The translations under genes and the position numbers were made by a program. This document shows positions 1-9,596 of a stretch of DNA of 64,000 bases, one piece after another. The first letter of the stretch is position 1. Each line of letters starts with the position of its first letter. Below the pieces are notes generated by a model, which worked only from the letters and a program-made list of their open reading frames with translations, was not told the DNA's origin and did not search any database. The DNA is taken from positions 1,302,001 to 1,366,000 of the forward strand of contig NZ_CP076023.1 of the NCBI RefSeq assembly GCF_018623035.1. Direction: 5' to 3'. Origin of the DNA: Cellulomonas dongxiuzhuiae. GTDB taxonomy: Bacteria; Actinomycetota; Actinomycetes; Actinomycetales; Cellulomonadaceae.

Positions 1-1
1 G

Positions 2-529
2 TGGGACTCGATCTTCGCGGGGCTCGAGGCGGAGCGGTACGACGTCATCGCCAACCAGGTCACGGTCAACGACGAGCGCGCCGAGAAGTACGACCTCAGC
101 GAGCCGTACACCGTGTCGACGGGCGTCGCGCTGGTCGCCGCCGACAACGACGCCGTGACGTCGATCGCCGACGTCTCGGGCCTGACCGCCGCGCAGTCCG
201 CGACGTCGAACTGGTCGCAGGTCGCCACCGACGCGGGCGCGACGGTGGAGTCCGTCGAGGGCCTCACGCAGGCCGTCGCGCTGCTCAAGCAGGGGCGCAT
301 CGACGTGACGTTCAACGACGACCTCGCGGTGCTCGACTACCTCCAGCAGTCCGGTGACACCTCGGTGAAGATCGCCTTCGAGACCGGCGACACCGTCGAG
401 CAGGCGTTCGCGCTGCGCAAGGGGTCGGACCTCACGGCGCAGCTCGACGAGGCGCTCGCGGCGCTGCGCGCGGACGGCACGCTCGCCGAGATCTCCCAGA
501 CGTGGTTCGGCCAGGACGTCTCGCAGTGA
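2..529 (+). CDS. Amino acid ABC transporter substrate-binding protein, 5' truncated by window edge
   Basis: The reading frame is already open at base 2, so the start, signal peptide and lipobox lie outside the window. The 175 visible residues are the second half of a family 3 extracellular solute-binding protein (type II periplasmic fold): a segment ending YDLSEPY is the usual return to lobe one, and the C-terminus ends in the family-typical TWFGQDVS. Full-length members are about 270-300 residues, so roughly 100 are missing. The permease follows 25 bases later and then the ATPase, making an importer operon for a polar amino acid, possibly of the cystine or glutamine class. The substrate cannot be read from the sequence. 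Confidence 0.88.
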   Translation, partial: WDSIFAGLEAERYDVIANQVTVNDERAEKYDLSEPYTVSTGVALVAADNDAVTSIADVSGLTAAQSATSNWSQVATDAGATVESVEGLTQAVALLKQGRIDVTFNDDLAVLDYLQQSGDTSVKIAFETGDTVEQAFALRKGSDLTAQLDEALAALRADGTLAEISQTWFGQDVSQ

Positions 530-554
530 GACCGGCGCGGCGCGAGGAGGTGGC

Positions 555-1223
555 GTGAGCGCGGACACGTGGGACCTGGTCGCGTCGTCGATCGGGCCGC
601 TGCTGTCCGGGGCCGTGCGCGGCACCATCCCGCTGACGCTCATCTCGTTCGCCATCGGGCTGGTGCTCGCGCTGGTCGTCGCCCTCGCCCGGCTCTCGCG
701 CCGGCGCGTGGTGTCGGCGCTGGCGCGGGTCTACATCTCGCTGATCCGCGGGACGCCGCTGCTCGTGCAGCTCTTCATCATCTTCTACGCGCTGCCGTCG
801 TTCGGGCTGGTCATCGACCCGTTCCCGTCGGCGGTCGTCGCGTTCTCGCTGAACGTCGGCGGGTACGCGGCCGAGACGATCCGCGCCGCGATCCTGTCGG
901 TGCCCAAGGGCCAGTGGGAGGCGGCCGCGACCATCGGGCTGAACCACACGCTGACGCTGCGGCGGGTCGTGCTGCCGCAGGCCGTGCGCGTCGCGGTGCC
1001 GCCGCTGTCGAACACCTTCATCTCGCTGGTCAAGGACACGTCGCTGGCGTCGACGATCATGGTCACCGAGCTGCTGCGCAAGGCGCAGGAGATCGCGGCG
1101 CCGACGTACGAGTTCATGACCCTGTACTCGCTGGCCGCGGTCATCTACTGGCTCATCTGCCTGGTGCTGTCGACGCTCCAGTCGCGGCTCGAGCGCCGGC
1201 TCGACCGGTTCGTGGCGCACTGA
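555..1223 (+). CDS. Amino acid ABC transporter permease
   Basis: This 222-residue integral membrane protein is the translocation pore of the importer. It has about five hydrophobic segments and a clear inner-membrane EAA loop at residues 122-143 (EAAATIGLN then LPQA), the contact site for the ATPase. The segment RGTPLLVQLF at about residues 65-74 is characteristic of the HisM/GlnP family. The GTG start is preceded by GAGGAGG at a suitable distance. It lies between the binding-protein gene and the ATPase gene on the same strand, consistent with co-transcription. The single permease presumably works as a homodimer. Confidence 0.93.
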   Translation: MSADTWDLVASSIGPLLSGAVRGTIPLTLISFAIGLVLALVVALARLSRRRVVSALARVYISLIRGTPLLVQLFIIFYALPSFGLVIDPFPSAVVAFSLNVGGYAAETIRAAILSVPKGQWEAAATIGLNHTLTLRRVVLPQAVRVAVPPLSNTFISLVKDTSLASTIMVTELLRKAQEIAAPTYEFMTLYSLAAVIYWLICLVLSTLQSRLERRLDRFVAH

Positions 1224-1236
1224 CGTGGGAGACGTG

Positions 1237-2022
1237 ATGACGACGAGCGACGCGACGACCCCGCCGGATGCCCGCCTCCTGGTCGAGGTCCGCGATCTGC
1301 ACAAGTCCTTCGGGGACCTGCACGTGTTGCGCGGCATCGACCTGAGCGTCGACCGCGGCAGCGTCACGGTGCTGATCGGCCCGTCCGGGTCCGGCAAGAC
1401 GACGCTGCTGCGCTGCCTCAACTCGCTCGAGGTCCCGGAGGCGGGCACCGTGCGCGTCGACGACGTCGAGCTCGACCTCGCGCGTCGCCCGACGGCGAGC
1501 GAGCTGCGCCGCCTGCGTGCGACCTCAGGCATGGTCTTCCAGTCCCACCAGCTCTTCCCGCACCGCACCGCGCTGCAGAACGTCACCGAGGGTCCGCTGT
1601 ACGCGCAGCGCCGGCCCGCCGCCGAGGTGAGGACCGAGGCGACGGCGCTGCTGGCCAAGGTCGGGCTGGCCGACAAGGCCGCCGCCTACCCGCACGAGCT
1701 GTCGGGCGGTCAGCAGCAGCGGGTGGGCATCGCGCGTGCGCTCGCGCTGCGGCCCCGGCTGCTGCTGTTCGACGAGCCCACGTCGGCGCTCGACCCCGAG
1801 ACGGTGGGGGAGGTGCTCGCGGTCATGCGGGACCTGGCCGCCGAGGGCTGGACGATGGTCGTCGTGACGCACGAGATCCGGTTCGCGCGGCAGGTGGCCG
1901 ACCACGTCGTGTTCATGGACGACGGGCACGTCGTCGAGGAAGGGCGCCCCGACGACGTGCTGGGTGCCCCGCGGCACGAGCGGACGCGCCGCTTCCTGCA
2001 GCGGATCCTCGACCCGCTCTGA
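1237..2022 (+). CDS. Amino acid ABC transporter ATP-binding protein
   Basis: This is the motor ATPase of the importer, 261 residues. Visible motifs: Walker A GPSGSGKTT near residue 48, Q-loop in MVFQSHQLFPH, signature LSGGQQQRVGIARAL near residue 155, Walker B LLLFDEPTSALDPE and switch histidine in VVTHEIRFA. This is the GlnQ/HisP pattern. The ATG at 1237 is chosen because GGGAGA lies about five bases upstream; GTG codons at 1225 and 1234 are in frame and cannot be excluded. The gene begins 13 bases after the permease stop, so the three importer genes probably form one transcript. Confidence 0.93.
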   Translation: MTTSDATTPPDARLLVEVRDLHKSFGDLHVLRGIDLSVDRGSVTVLIGPSGSGKTTLLRCLNSLEVPEAGTVRVDDVELDLARRPTASELRRLRATSGMVFQSHQLFPHRTALQNVTEGPLYAQRRPAAEVRTEATALLAKVGLADKAAAYPHELSGGQQQRVGIARALALRPRLLLFDEPTSALDPETVGEVLAVMRDLAAEGWTMVVVTHEIRFARQVADHVVFMDDGHVVEEGRPDDVLGAPRHERTRRFLQRILDPL

Positions 2023-2052
2023 CCTGACCCGGACCCGCCGCCGCGCCCGTGC

Positions 2053-3216
2053 TCAGCGCGGGCGCTCGGCCCCGGCGACGGGCCGGTCGGGGTCGCCGGC
2101 GCCCTCGTCGCTCGCGTCGCGCGCCGCCCCGCGACGCGCGGGTAGCACGTCCGGCGCGACGTCGGCGGCGCGCAGCGACACCGTGTGGAGCAGAAGCTCC
2201 AGCGGTCCCCGCCCGAGCGTCGCGTGCCACACCCAGCACAGCGCGAGCGTCACGAGCAGGAACGCGAGCCAGCTCCCGAGGGTCGGCTCCCAGACGACCT
2301 CGTCGCCGAGCACGGCGATCACCAGCAGCTGGCCGGTGTAGGCGGTGAGCGCGAGCGCGCCCGTCGCCGACAGCGGTGCGAGCAGGCGCGGCCACCGCGT
2401 CCCCACGGCGAGGCAGACGGCCAGCACCAGCAGGCACGCGCCGGTGTTCCCGGCGACCTCGAAGAACGTCGACGAGTGCGGCTCGGACGTCGTGAGCTCG
2501 GTGACCCGGCCCAGCACGAGCCGCGCGGCCCACGCCCCGCCGTGACCGAGAGCGACGAGCGCGACCCCCCAGACCAAGAGCGCCGCGTGCGTGCGGGCGG
2601 CGCGCAGGTCGCTGCGGCCGACCGCGAGCCCGACCAGCACGTAGGCGAGCCACACGACCGCGGGGTAGTAGTCGCCCACCAGCACGGCGGGCAGGTCGAG
2701 GGGGCGCGCGTCGGTCACCTCGAGGTGCGGCGCGACCTGCCGGCGCACCACGGGCCCGAGGAGCGCGACGACGACGGCGGCGACGACCAGCGCCCAGCGC
2801 GGCCACCGCAGGACGGCGACCCCCGCGGCGAAGAGGCCCGCGTAGACCACGAGGATCACGACGACGGGCGTGTCCAGGAGCACGAGCAGCGTGCCGAGGA
2901 CGACGAGCAGCACGGCCCGCACGAGGACCCGCAGCCGCGCCTGGACCAGGCGGGTGCCGTCCACGGGGTCGTCGCCGCCGGACAGCAGCGCGAGACCGAC
3001 GCCGGCCAGCAGCACGAAGAGCGCCGAGGGTCGGCCGTCGGCGAGCTGCGACCAGCCGCCGGGCGGGAACGCACGGTCGGGGTCGTCGAGCCCGACGTGC
3101 GCGGTCACCATCCCGAGCACGGCCAGCCCACGGGCGGTGTCCACCCCGACGATGCGTCGCACCCTGGGCATGCTAGACGGCACCGGCGGGCGCGGCGCGG
3201 CGCTGCTTCTCGACAT
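2053..3216 (-). CDS. Multi-pass membrane protein of the heparan-alpha-glucosaminide N-acetyltransferase-like (DUF1624/DUF418) family
   Basis: A 387-residue protein with about ten hydrophobic helices. It opens with the family hallmark RRIVGVDTARGLAVLGMVTAH (about residues 20-40), the first helix of the YeiB/DUF418 and DUF1624 acyltransferase-like group. Such proteins are thought to move acyl groups across the membrane, but most bacterial members lack a proven substrate. The C-terminal 40 residues are hydrophilic and rich in Arg, Ala and Asp. It is transcribed convergently with the amino acid importer and divergently from the methyltransferase at 3275. Family assignment is secure; the reaction is not. 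Confidence 0.8.
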   Translation of the reverse strand: MSRSSAAPRPPVPSSMPRVRRIVGVDTARGLAVLGMVTAHVGLDDPDRAFPPGGWSQLADGRPSALFVLLAGVGLALLSGGDDPVDGTRLVQARLRVLVRAVLLVVLGTLLVLLDTPVVVILVVYAGLFAAGVAVLRWPRWALVVAAVVVALLGPVVRRQVAPHLEVTDARPLDLPAVLVGDYYPAVVWLAYVLVGLAVGRSDLRAARTHAALLVWGVALVALGHGGAWAARLVLGRVTELTTSEPHSSTFFEVAGNTGACLLVLAVCLAVGTRWPRLLAPLSATGALALTAYTGQLLVIAVLGDEVVWEPTLGSWLAFLLVTLALCWVWHATLGRGPLELLLHTVSLRAADVAPDVLPARRGAARDASDEGAGDPDRPVAGAERPR

Positions 3217-3263
3217 GTGAACTCATCCGTCCCGGTTGTTGGTCCGACGGGGAACCGCGTGCC

Positions 3264-3269
3264 TACAGT
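3264..3269 (+). promoter_or_regulatory. -10 box of a leaderless promoter (methyltransferase)
   Basis: TACAGT lies five bases before the GTG start of the methyltransferase, with a TTGTTG-like -35 about 17-18 bases further upstream. No ribosome binding site fits between them, so the message is probably leaderless, as is common in actinobacteria. Confidence 0.5.
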
Positions 3270-3274
3270 TCCCC

Positions 3275-4093
3275 GTGACCACGCGGACCCACGACGTCTA
3301 CACGCACGGCCACCACGAGAGCGTGCTGCGCTCGCACCGGTGGCGCACGGCGGAGAACTCCGCCGGGTACCTGCTGCCCGCGCTCGCGCCCGGGCAGCGG
3401 CTGCTCGACGTCGGGTGCGGGCCCGGCACGGTGACGGTGGACCTCGCGTCCCGCGTCGCGCCCGGCGAGGTCGTCGGCGTGGACCGGTCCGCCGCCGTGC
3501 TCGCGGTGGCCACGGAGCACGCCGCCGAGAAGGGCGCGGCCAACGTGCGCTTCGAGGTCGGGGACGCGTACGCGCTGGAGTTCGAGGACGACACGTTTGA
3601 CGTCGTGCACGCCCACCAGGTGCTGCAGCACCTCACCGACCCCGTCGCCGCGCTGCGCGAGATGCGCCGGGTGACGCGGCCCGGTGGCGTCGTCGCCGTG
3701 CGGGACGCGGACTACGCGGGCATGACGTGGTACCCGCCGCACCCGGGCCTCGACGAGTGGCAGGCGCTCTACCACGAGGTCACGCAGGCCAACGGGGCCG
3801 AGGCGGACGCCGGACGTCGCCTGCTGTCGTGGGTCCGCGAGGCCGGCTTCGACCCTGCCGGCGTCGCGCCGGGCGCGGGCGTCTGGTGCTACGCGACCCC
3901 CGAGGACCGCACGTGGTGGGCGGGGCTGTGGGCCGACCGGTGCGTGACGTCGAACTTCGCCGTGCAGGCGATGGAGCACCACCTCGCCGACGAGGTCGCA
4001 CTCGAGCTGCTCGCCGACGCGTGGCGCGAGTGGGGCACGTCGCCCGACGGCTGGTTCCTCGTGCCGCACGGCGAGGTGCTCGCGCGCGCCTGA
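3275..4093 (+). CDS. Class I SAM-dependent methyltransferase
   Basis: A 272-residue methyltransferase. Motif I LLDVGCGPGTVTVDL (about residues 42-56) forms the SAM-binding loop, followed by an acidic VVGVDRS at the end of strand two, EVGDAYAL, and the post-motif III RVTRPGGVVAVRD. The overall pattern is of the UbiE/Methyltransf_25 type acting on a small molecule. The C-terminal third (CYATPEDRTWWAGLWADR) is typical of the substrate cap in this subgroup. The substrate is unknown. The GTG start at 3275 is supported by the leaderless -10 box; an upstream in-frame start at 3236 would put the promoter inside the gene. Confidence 0.85.
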   Translation: MTTRTHDVYTHGHHESVLRSHRWRTAENSAGYLLPALAPGQRLLDVGCGPGTVTVDLASRVAPGEVVGVDRSAAVLAVATEHAAEKGAANVRFEVGDAYALEFEDDTFDVVHAHQVLQHLTDPVAALREMRRVTRPGGVVAVRDADYAGMTWYPPHPGLDEWQALYHEVTQANGAEADAGRRLLSWVREAGFDPAGVAPGAGVWCYATPEDRTWWAGLWADRCVTSNFAVQAMEHHLADEVALELLADAWREWGTSPDGWFLVPHGEVLARA

Positions 4094-4110
4094 CGCGTCC
4101 GCAGGGGACC

Positions 4111-4116
4111 TAGGCT
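4111..4116 (+). promoter_or_regulatory. -10 box of a leaderless promoter (FAH gene)
   Basis: TAGGCT ends six bases before the GTG start at 4123. The spacing leaves no room for a ribosome binding site, which points to leaderless transcription and fixes the start codon. Confidence 0.55.
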
Positions 4117-4122
4117 GGACCC

Positions 4123-4911
4123 GTGCGCATCGCCAGGTTCACCAACGGTTCCGACCCCCGCTACGCGCTCGTCGAGGGCGAGCCCGGCCACGAGGAGCTC
4201 GTCGTCATCACCGGCGACCCGATCTACACGCCCGTGCAGCCGACGGGTGAGCGGGTCCGGCTCGACGACGACGGCGTGCGCCTGCTGGCGCCCGTCATCC
4301 CGCGCTCCAAGATCGTCGGTGTGGGCCGCAACTACGCCGCGCACGCGGCCGAGCACGGCAACGACGTCCCGACGTCGCCGCTGCTGTTTCTCAAGCCCAA
4401 CACCTCGGTCATCGGCCCGGACGACCCGATCGTGCTGCCGGACTGGACGGAGCACGTCGAGCACGAGGCCGAGCTGGCCGTCGTCATCGGCAAGGTCACC
4501 AAGGACGTCAGCCCCGAGCGTGCCCTGCACCACGTCTTCGGCTACACCGTCGCCAACGACGTCACGGCGCGCGACATCCAGCGCTCCGACGCCCAGTGGA
4601 CGCGCGGCAAGGGCTTCGACACGTCGTGCCCCATCGGCCCGTGGATCGTGCCGGGCCTCGACGTCGACGACCTGCCCGTCACGGCCCGGGTCAACGGCGA
4701 GCCGCGACAGGACGGGCGCACGTCGCAGATGGTCTTCGACGTCGCGTTCCTCGTGTCGTACGCCTCCGAGGTGTTCACGCTGCTGCCCGGCGACGTGATC
4801 CTCACCGGGACACCCGCGGGCGTCGGGCGCATCGAGCACCGCGACGTCGTCGAGGTCGAGGTCGGGGAGATCGGGGTCCTGCGCAACCCCGTGGTGCGCC
4901 GCACCCCGTAG
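4123..4911 (+). CDS. Fumarylacetoacetate hydrolase (FAH) family protein
   Basis: A 262-residue member of the FAH family, metal-dependent hydrolases/isomerases/decarboxylases acting on 2-oxo acids from aromatic compound breakdown. Visible hallmarks: VGVGRNYAAHAAEHG (about residues 66-80), the acidic metal ligands in HVEHEAELAVVIGK, GYTVANDVTARDIQ, KGFDTSCPIGPWIV and the C-terminal LLPGDVILTGTPAGVG. This set matches the bacterial HpcE/FAHD1-like branch, where oxaloacetate decarboxylase or acylpyruvase activity is common. It stands alone, with no aromatic-degradation neighbours, so a housekeeping clean-up role is more likely than a catabolic one. Substrate unknown. Confidence 0.9.
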   Translation: MRIARFTNGSDPRYALVEGEPGHEELVVITGDPIYTPVQPTGERVRLDDDGVRLLAPVIPRSKIVGVGRNYAAHAAEHGNDVPTSPLLFLKPNTSVIGPDDPIVLPDWTEHVEHEAELAVVIGKVTKDVSPERALHHVFGYTVANDVTARDIQRSDAQWTRGKGFDTSCPIGPWIVPGLDVDDLPVTARVNGEPRQDGRTSQMVFDVAFLVSYASEVFTLLPGDVILTGTPAGVGRIEHRDVVEVEVGEIGVLRNPVVRRTP

Positions 4912-4978
4912 CCGTCGCCGCACGCGGCCCACGGACCTACGCTCGGCCTCACGGGACCGGCGGACCGGGGGGCACGGC

Positions 4979-6436
4979 ATGGACCTGCAGGTGGGGATCG
5001 ACTGGCTCACGAACGCGCTGTACTCGTACTGGCTGGTCTACGTGCTCGTCGGCGTGGGCCTGTGGTTCACGGTCCGCACGGGTGCCGCCCAGGTGCGGCT
5101 GTTCCCGGCGATGGTCCGCCAGCTGTTCTCGTCCCGGTCGGACGCGGCGGGCGGCATCTCGTCGTTCCAGGCGTTCGCCGTGGGTCTCGCCTCGCGCGTG
5201 GGGACGGGCAACATCGCCGGTGTCGCGGTCGCGCTGACGCTCGGCGGACCGGGCGCGGTCTTCTGGATGTGGGTCGTGGCCTCGGTCGGCATGGCCACCG
5301 CCCTCATCGAGGCGACGCTCGCCCAGGTGTTCAAGGTGCGCCAGGAGGACGGCTCGTACCGCGGGGGACCGGCGTACTACATCCAGCGCGGGCTGGGGTC
5401 GTACCGGTGGGGCGCGGTGTTCGCGGTGCTGCTCGTGGTCACGTTCGGGTTCGCCTTCAACATGGTGCAGGCGAACACCATCGCCGACACGCTGTCCGCC
5501 AGCCACGAGGTCCCCGTCGCGTGGACCGCGGTGGGTCTCGTGGTCGTGTCCGCACCGGTGCTGTTCGGAGGGGTGCGCCGCGTCGCGCGGGTCGCCGAGA
5601 TCGTCGTGCCGCTCATGGCCGGCGCGTACCTGCTGCTCGCGATCGTCATCGTGGCGCTCAACCTGTCGGCTCTCCCGGACGTCGTCGGGCAGATCCTGCG
5701 GGGCGCGTTCGGGCTGGACAGCGCGCTGGCCGGCACGGCCGGGGGCGTCCTGGCGGCGGTGCTCAACGGCACCAAGCGCGGCCTGTTCTCCAACGAGGCC
5801 GGCATGGGCTCGGCGCCGAACACCGCGGCCACTGCCACCGTCTCGCACCCCGTGAAGCAGGGCCTGGTGCAGTCGTTCGGGGTGTTCGTGGACACCATGC
5901 TCGTGTGCTCGGCGACGGCGTTCATCGTCCTGTCCGCCGGGCCCGAGGTCTACGTGCCGGGCAGGACCGGCCCGAACGCCGGTGCGGCGCTGACGTCGGC
6001 CGCGATCGAGCACAAGCTGGGGTCATGGACGGCCCTGCCGATGACGGTGCTGGTGTTCTCGTTCGCGTTCAGCTCGGTCCTCGGCAACTACTCCTACGCG
6101 GAGACCAACCTCACGTACCTCGGCATCCACGGCCGCGCCCTGAACGCGCTGCGCACGCTCGTCCTCGCTGCCGTCGGCGCGGGCTCGCTCCTCGCGCTCA
6201 CCACCGTGTGGGCGGTCGCCGACATCGCCATGGCGCTGATGGCCACGGTCAACCTCGTGGCGATCCTGCTGCTGTCCGGCTGGGCGCTGGGAGCGCTGGC
6301 GGACTACCGGGCGGCGAGCCGCGCGGGCCGGCACGACCGGTTCGTCGGGCACGGCAACCCGCTGCTGCCCGGCGACGTGCCGGGTGACGTGTGGGAGGCG
6401 GGCGTGCACGACGGCGACGCCGTCCCCGCGCGGTGA
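4979..6436 (+). CDS. Alanine/glycine:cation (Na+) symporter family protein
   Basis: A 485-residue transporter of the AGCS family with about eleven transmembrane helices. Diagnostic segments are SSFQAFAVGLASRVGTGNIAGVA (near residue 60), GGPGAVFWMWV, GGPAYYIQRGLG, and the family signature GTKRGLFSNEAGMGSAPN near residue 262. These proteins take up alanine or glycine with sodium. The hydrophilic C-terminal tail is rich in Asp, Gly and Pro. The ATG at 4979 precedes a normal AGCS amino terminus (helix beginning at WLTNALYSYW). It is monocistronic and convergent with the alarmone synthetase-like gene, whose end lies 20 bases away. Confidence 0.92.
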   Translation: MDLQVGIDWLTNALYSYWLVYVLVGVGLWFTVRTGAAQVRLFPAMVRQLFSSRSDAAGGISSFQAFAVGLASRVGTGNIAGVAVALTLGGPGAVFWMWVVASVGMATALIEATLAQVFKVRQEDGSYRGGPAYYIQRGLGSYRWGAVFAVLLVVTFGFAFNMVQANTIADTLSASHEVPVAWTAVGLVVVSAPVLFGGVRRVARVAEIVVPLMAGAYLLLAIVIVALNLSALPDVVGQILRGAFGLDSALAGTAGGVLAAVLNGTKRGLFSNEAGMGSAPNTAATATVSHPVKQGLVQSFGVFVDTMLVCSATAFIVLSAGPEVYVPGRTGPNAGAALTSAAIEHKLGSWTALPMTVLVFSFAFSSVLGNYSYAETNLTYLGIHGRALNALRTLVLAAVGAGSLLALTTVWAVADIAMALMATVNLVAILLLSGWALGALADYRAASRAGRHDRFVGHGNPLLPGDVPGDVWEAGVHDGDAVPAR

Positions 6437-6455
6437 CGGCGGCCGCGGGGACGGG

Positions 6456-7208
6456 TCAGACCGGCGACGTCGCGGCCCCACGAGGTGCGCCCGGGGTGCC
6501 GTCCCCGCCCAGGTCCCGCACCTCGTCGCGCAGCCGGCCCATGCGCGCGTCGAGCTCGGCCGCCGACGCGGCCGCGTCCAGCAGCTCGTCGCGCAGGTGC
6601 GGCGGCAGCGCGCCCCGGTACTTGTACGAGAGCTTGTGCTCGACGCTCGCCCAGAAGTCCATGGCGATCGTGCGGATCTGCACCTCGACGAACACGTGCT
6701 CGGTGCGGTCGGACAGGAACACCGGTATGCGCACGATGAGGTGCAGCGAGCGGTACCCGTTCGCCTTGGGGGCGGCGACGTAGTCCTTGCGCTGCACGAT
6801 CTCGACGTCCGGCTGCCGCGACAGCATGTCGGCGACCCAGTACGCGTCCGACTCGAAGCTGCACGTGATGCGGATGCCGGCGATGTCGCGGATGCGCTCG
6901 CGGATGGTCGGCAGGTCGGTGGCGCAGCCGTACCGCACGGCCTTGTCGATGATGGAGTCCATCGACTTCAGCCGCGACGTGACGTGCTCGATGGGGTTGT
7001 GGTCGTGCGTCTGGCGGAACTCCGAGCGCAGGATGCGGATCTTCGTCAGCATCTCCTCGATGCCGAACTCGTAGCCCATCCGGAACCGGGCCGTCTCCCG
7101 CTGCGCGTCCCGCACGTGCTGCGCGACACCGGCGGGGTCCAGGTGGGCCGCCGTCGCTGCGGGACCCCAGGTCGGCTCGGTCAGCGGTCCTGCGACGGTG
7201 CCGTGCAT
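6456..7208 (-). CDS. GTP pyrophosphokinase family protein (small alarmone synthetase-like)
   Basis: A 250-residue single-domain RelA/SpoT-like nucleotidyltransferase. It has no HD hydrolase, TGS or ACT domain, so it resembles YjbM/RelQ-type small alarmone synthetases that make (p)ppGpp or pGpp. Visible synthetase features are [41 protein letters not shown], the catalytic strand [16 protein letters not shown], and [10 protein letters not shown] at the end of the fold. The ATG at 7208 is chosen because GGAGAGG lies just upstream; a longer frame upstream overlaps gltX and has no protein-like character. It is divergent from gltX with about 88 bases between starts. Confidence 0.85.
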   Translation of the reverse strand: MHGTVAGPLTEPTWGPAATAAHLDPAGVAQHVRDAQRETARFRMGYEFGIEEMLTKIRILRSEFRQTHDHNPIEHVTSRLKSMDSIIDKAVRYGCATDLPTIRERIRDIAGIRITCSFESDAYWVADMLSRQPDVEIVQRKDYVAAPKANGYRSLHLIVRIPVFLSDRTEHVFVEVQIRTIAMDFWASVEHKLSYKYRGALPPHLRDELLDAAASAAELDARMGRLRDEVRDLGGDGTPGAPRGAATSPV

Positions 7209-7253
7209 GCCCTCTCCAACGACGGGCGGCACCTCGGGGTTCCGGCCGCTCGG

Positions 7254-7259
7254 TAGGCT
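7254..7259 (+). promoter_or_regulatory. -10 box of the gltX promoter
   Basis: TAGGCT is positioned 37 bases upstream of the gltX GTG start, in the short interval divergent from the alarmone synthetase-like gene. A GAGG element precedes the start, so this message has a normal leader. Confidence 0.4.
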
Positions 7260-7296
7260 GGAGGGGATCCCGCTCCTGCCACCTCCGAGGTGTTCC

Positions 7297-8808
7297 GTGT
7301 CCGCCAGCAGTCCCGTGCGCGTCCGTTTCTGCCCGTCCCCGACGGGCACGCCCCACGTCGGCCTCATCCGTACCGCGCTGTTCAACTGGGCGTACGCACG
7401 TCACGTGGGCGGCACGTTCGTGTTCCGCATCGAGGACACCGACCCGGCGCGCGACTCGCAGGAGTCGTACCTGCAGCTGCTCGACGCGCTGCGCTGGCTG
7501 GGCATGGACTGGGACGAGGGTGTCGAGGTCGGCGGCCCGCACGAGCCGTACCGGCAGTCGCAGCGCTACGACCTGTACCGCGACGTCGTCGCGCGCCTGG
7601 TCGAGGGCGGCTACGCCTACGAGTCGTTCTCGACCCCCGAGGAGGTCGAGGCGCGGCACCGCGCTGCCGGGCGGGACCCCAAGCTCGGGTACGACGGCTA
7701 CGACCGGGACCTCACCGACGAGCAGAAGGCCGCCTACCGGGCGGACGGACGCGAGCCGGTCATCCGGGTGCGGATGCCCGACGAGGACGTCTCGTTCGTC
7801 GACCTGGTGCGCGGCGAGATCACGTTCAAGGGCGGGTCGGTGCCCGACTACGTCATCGTCCGCGGCAACGGGCACCCGCTGTACACGCTCGTCAACCCGG
7901 TCGACGACGCGCTCATGGGCATCACGCACGTGCTGCGCGGCGAGGACCTGCTGTCCTCGACGCCGCGTCAGGTCGTGCTCTACCGGGCGCTGCTCGACCT
8001 GGGCGTCGCCACCGTCATGCCGCAGTTCGGCCACCTGCCGTACGTCATGGGCGAGGGCAACAAGAAGCTCTCCAAGCGCGACCCCGAGTCCAACCTGTTC
8101 CTGCACCGGGACCGCGGGTTCACCCCCGAGGGGCTGCTCAACTACCTCGCGCTGCTGGGCTGGTCCATCGCGCCCGACCGCGACGTGTTCACGATGGCCG
8201 AGATGGTCGCGGCGTTCGACGTCGCCGACGTCAACCCGAACCCCGCGCGCTTCGACCTGAAGAAGGCCGAGGCCATCAACGGTGCGCACGTGCGCATGCT
8301 CGCCCCCGAGGACTTCCGCGACCGCCTCGTGCCCTACCTGCACGCCGCGGGCCTGGTCCCCGCGGACTCCTACGCGGACCTGTCGCCGGAGCACCGCGCG
8401 CTGCTCGACGCGGGCGCCCCGCTGGTCCAGGAGCGCATGACGCTGCTGGGCGAGGCCGTCGGCATGCTCGGCTTCCTCTTCGTCGCGGACGACGCGCTCG
8501 AGGTCGCCGAGGACGCCCGCGGCGCGCTGCGGGCCGAGTCGGCCGACGTGCTCGACCGCGCCGCGCAGGTGCTGGACGGGATCCCCGCCGACGGCTTCAC
8601 GACCGACGCGACGCAGACCGCGCTCGGCGCCGCGCTCGTGTCGCCGGTGGAGGAGGGCGGCCTGGGCATCAAGCCCCGGTTCGCGTACACCCCGCTGCGC
8701 GTCGCGCTGACGGGCCGCCGCGTGTCGCCGCCCCTGTTCGAGTCCATGGAGATCCTCGGCAAGGACGCGACCCTGGCGCGGATCGCCGCGCTGCGCGCGA
8801 CCCTGTGA
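7297..8808 (+). CDS. gltX: Glutamate--tRNA ligase
   Basis: A 503-residue class I aminoacyl-tRNA synthetase that charges tRNA-Glu, and in organisms lacking GlnRS also misacylates tRNA-Gln for the amidotransferase pathway. The HIGH-type motif appears as [18 protein letters not shown] (about residues 15-30) and the KMSKS-type motif as NKKLSKRDP. Between them lie [12 protein letters not shown] and [14 protein letters not shown], both GlxRS-specific. Length is normal for the family. The GTG start at 7297 gives the usual short N-terminus. The stop overlaps the HAD gene start (GTGA), so the two are translationally coupled. Confidence 0.97.
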   Translation: MSASSPVRVRFCPSPTGTPHVGLIRTALFNWAYARHVGGTFVFRIEDTDPARDSQESYLQLLDALRWLGMDWDEGVEVGGPHEPYRQSQRYDLYRDVVARLVEGGYAYESFSTPEEVEARHRAAGRDPKLGYDGYDRDLTDEQKAAYRADGREPVIRVRMPDEDVSFVDLVRGEITFKGGSVPDYVIVRGNGHPLYTLVNPVDDALMGITHVLRGEDLLSSTPRQVVLYRALLDLGVATVMPQFGHLPYVMGEGNKKLSKRDPESNLFLHRDRGFTPEGLLNYLALLGWSIAPDRDVFTMAEMVAAFDVADVNPNPARFDLKKAEAINGAHVRMLAPEDFRDRLVPYLHAAGLVPADSYADLSPEHRALLDAGAPLVQERMTLLGEAVGMLGFLFVADDALEVAEDARGALRAESADVLDRAAQVLDGIPADGFTTDATQTALGAALVSPVEEGGLGIKPRFAYTPLRVALTGRRVSPPLFESMEILGKDATLARIAALRATL

Positions 8809-9530
8809 CGGCGGTCGACGGCGTCCTGTTCGACATCGACGACACGCTCGTCGAGACGCGTGCGGCCTTCCGCGTCGCGCTCGCCGCGGTGCTCGACCGG
8901 TACGCGCCGGGCGTGGACGTCGACGCGGCGCTCGTCCTGTGGCGAGCGGACCCCGGCGGGCACTACCGCGCGTACACGCGCGGCGAGCTGACGTTCCGCG
9001 AGCAGCGCATGACGCGCGCGAACGAGCTGCACGCGGCGGTCGGTGGCCCGGTGCTCGACGACGACGCGTACGACGCGTGGGACGCGCTCTTCGACGACGC
9101 GTTCGCCGCGGGGTGGACGGCGCACGCCGACGCCGACCCGGTGCTGGCCCGGCTGCTCGACGCGGGCGTCCGCATCGGGGCGCTGACGAACGCGCGGCAC
9201 GCGTACCAGAGCACCAAGCTGGCGCGCGCCGGACTGGGGGAGCGGCTGGAGGTGCTCGTCGGCGTCGACACCCTCGGCTTCGGCAAACCGGACCCGCGGG
9301 TCTTCCTCGAGGCGTGCCGGCGCCTGGGCACGGCACCGGCCCGCACGGCCTACGTCGGTGACGAGCTCGACGTCGACGCCGTGGCCGCGCGGGACGCGGG
9401 ACTGGTGGGCGTCTGGCTGGACCGGCCGGGTCCGCGCCGCGTCCCGGTGACCGACGCCGAGGTCGCGTCGGCCGACGTGCTCGTCATCCGGTCGCTCGAC
9501 GAGCTCCCCGGCATCCTCGACCTGGCCTGA
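8805..9530 (+). CDS. HAD family hydrolase
   Basis: A 241-residue haloacid dehalogenase-superfamily phosphatase. Motif I is [10 protein letters not shown] near the N-terminus with the nucleophile and acid/base aspartates, motif II is ALTN near residue 126, the motif III lysine is in [12 protein letters not shown] and motif IV is [11 protein letters not shown] helical cap between motifs I and II makes it a subfamily IA enzyme of the phosphoglycolate phosphatase/HAD-IA variant 1 type. The GTG start overlaps the gltX stop by four bases, so it is co-translated with gltX. The substrate is unknown. Confidence 0.88.
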   Translation: MTAVDGVLFDIDDTLVETRAAFRVALAAVLDRYAPGVDVDAALVLWRADPGGHYRAYTRGELTFREQRMTRANELHAAVGGPVLDDDAYDAWDALFDDAFAAGWTAHADADPVLARLLDAGVRIGALTNARHAYQSTKLARAGLGERLEVLVGVDTLGFGKPDPRVFLEACRRLGTAPARTAYVGDELDVDAVAARDAGLVGVWLDRPGPRRVPVTDAEVASADVLVIRSLDELPGILDLA

Positions 9531-9596
9531 CCCATCTCGCCGGCCCCCGGCCGAGAAGGCTGCCGGGCGCGCGCCCGCTCCTGCACGTGCCGCCGC

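Noticed and set aside
9531..9596. Possible tRNA-Glu downstream of gltX/HAD
   Set aside because: No cloverleaf or T-loop sequence is present; only a short imperfect hairpin is visible.
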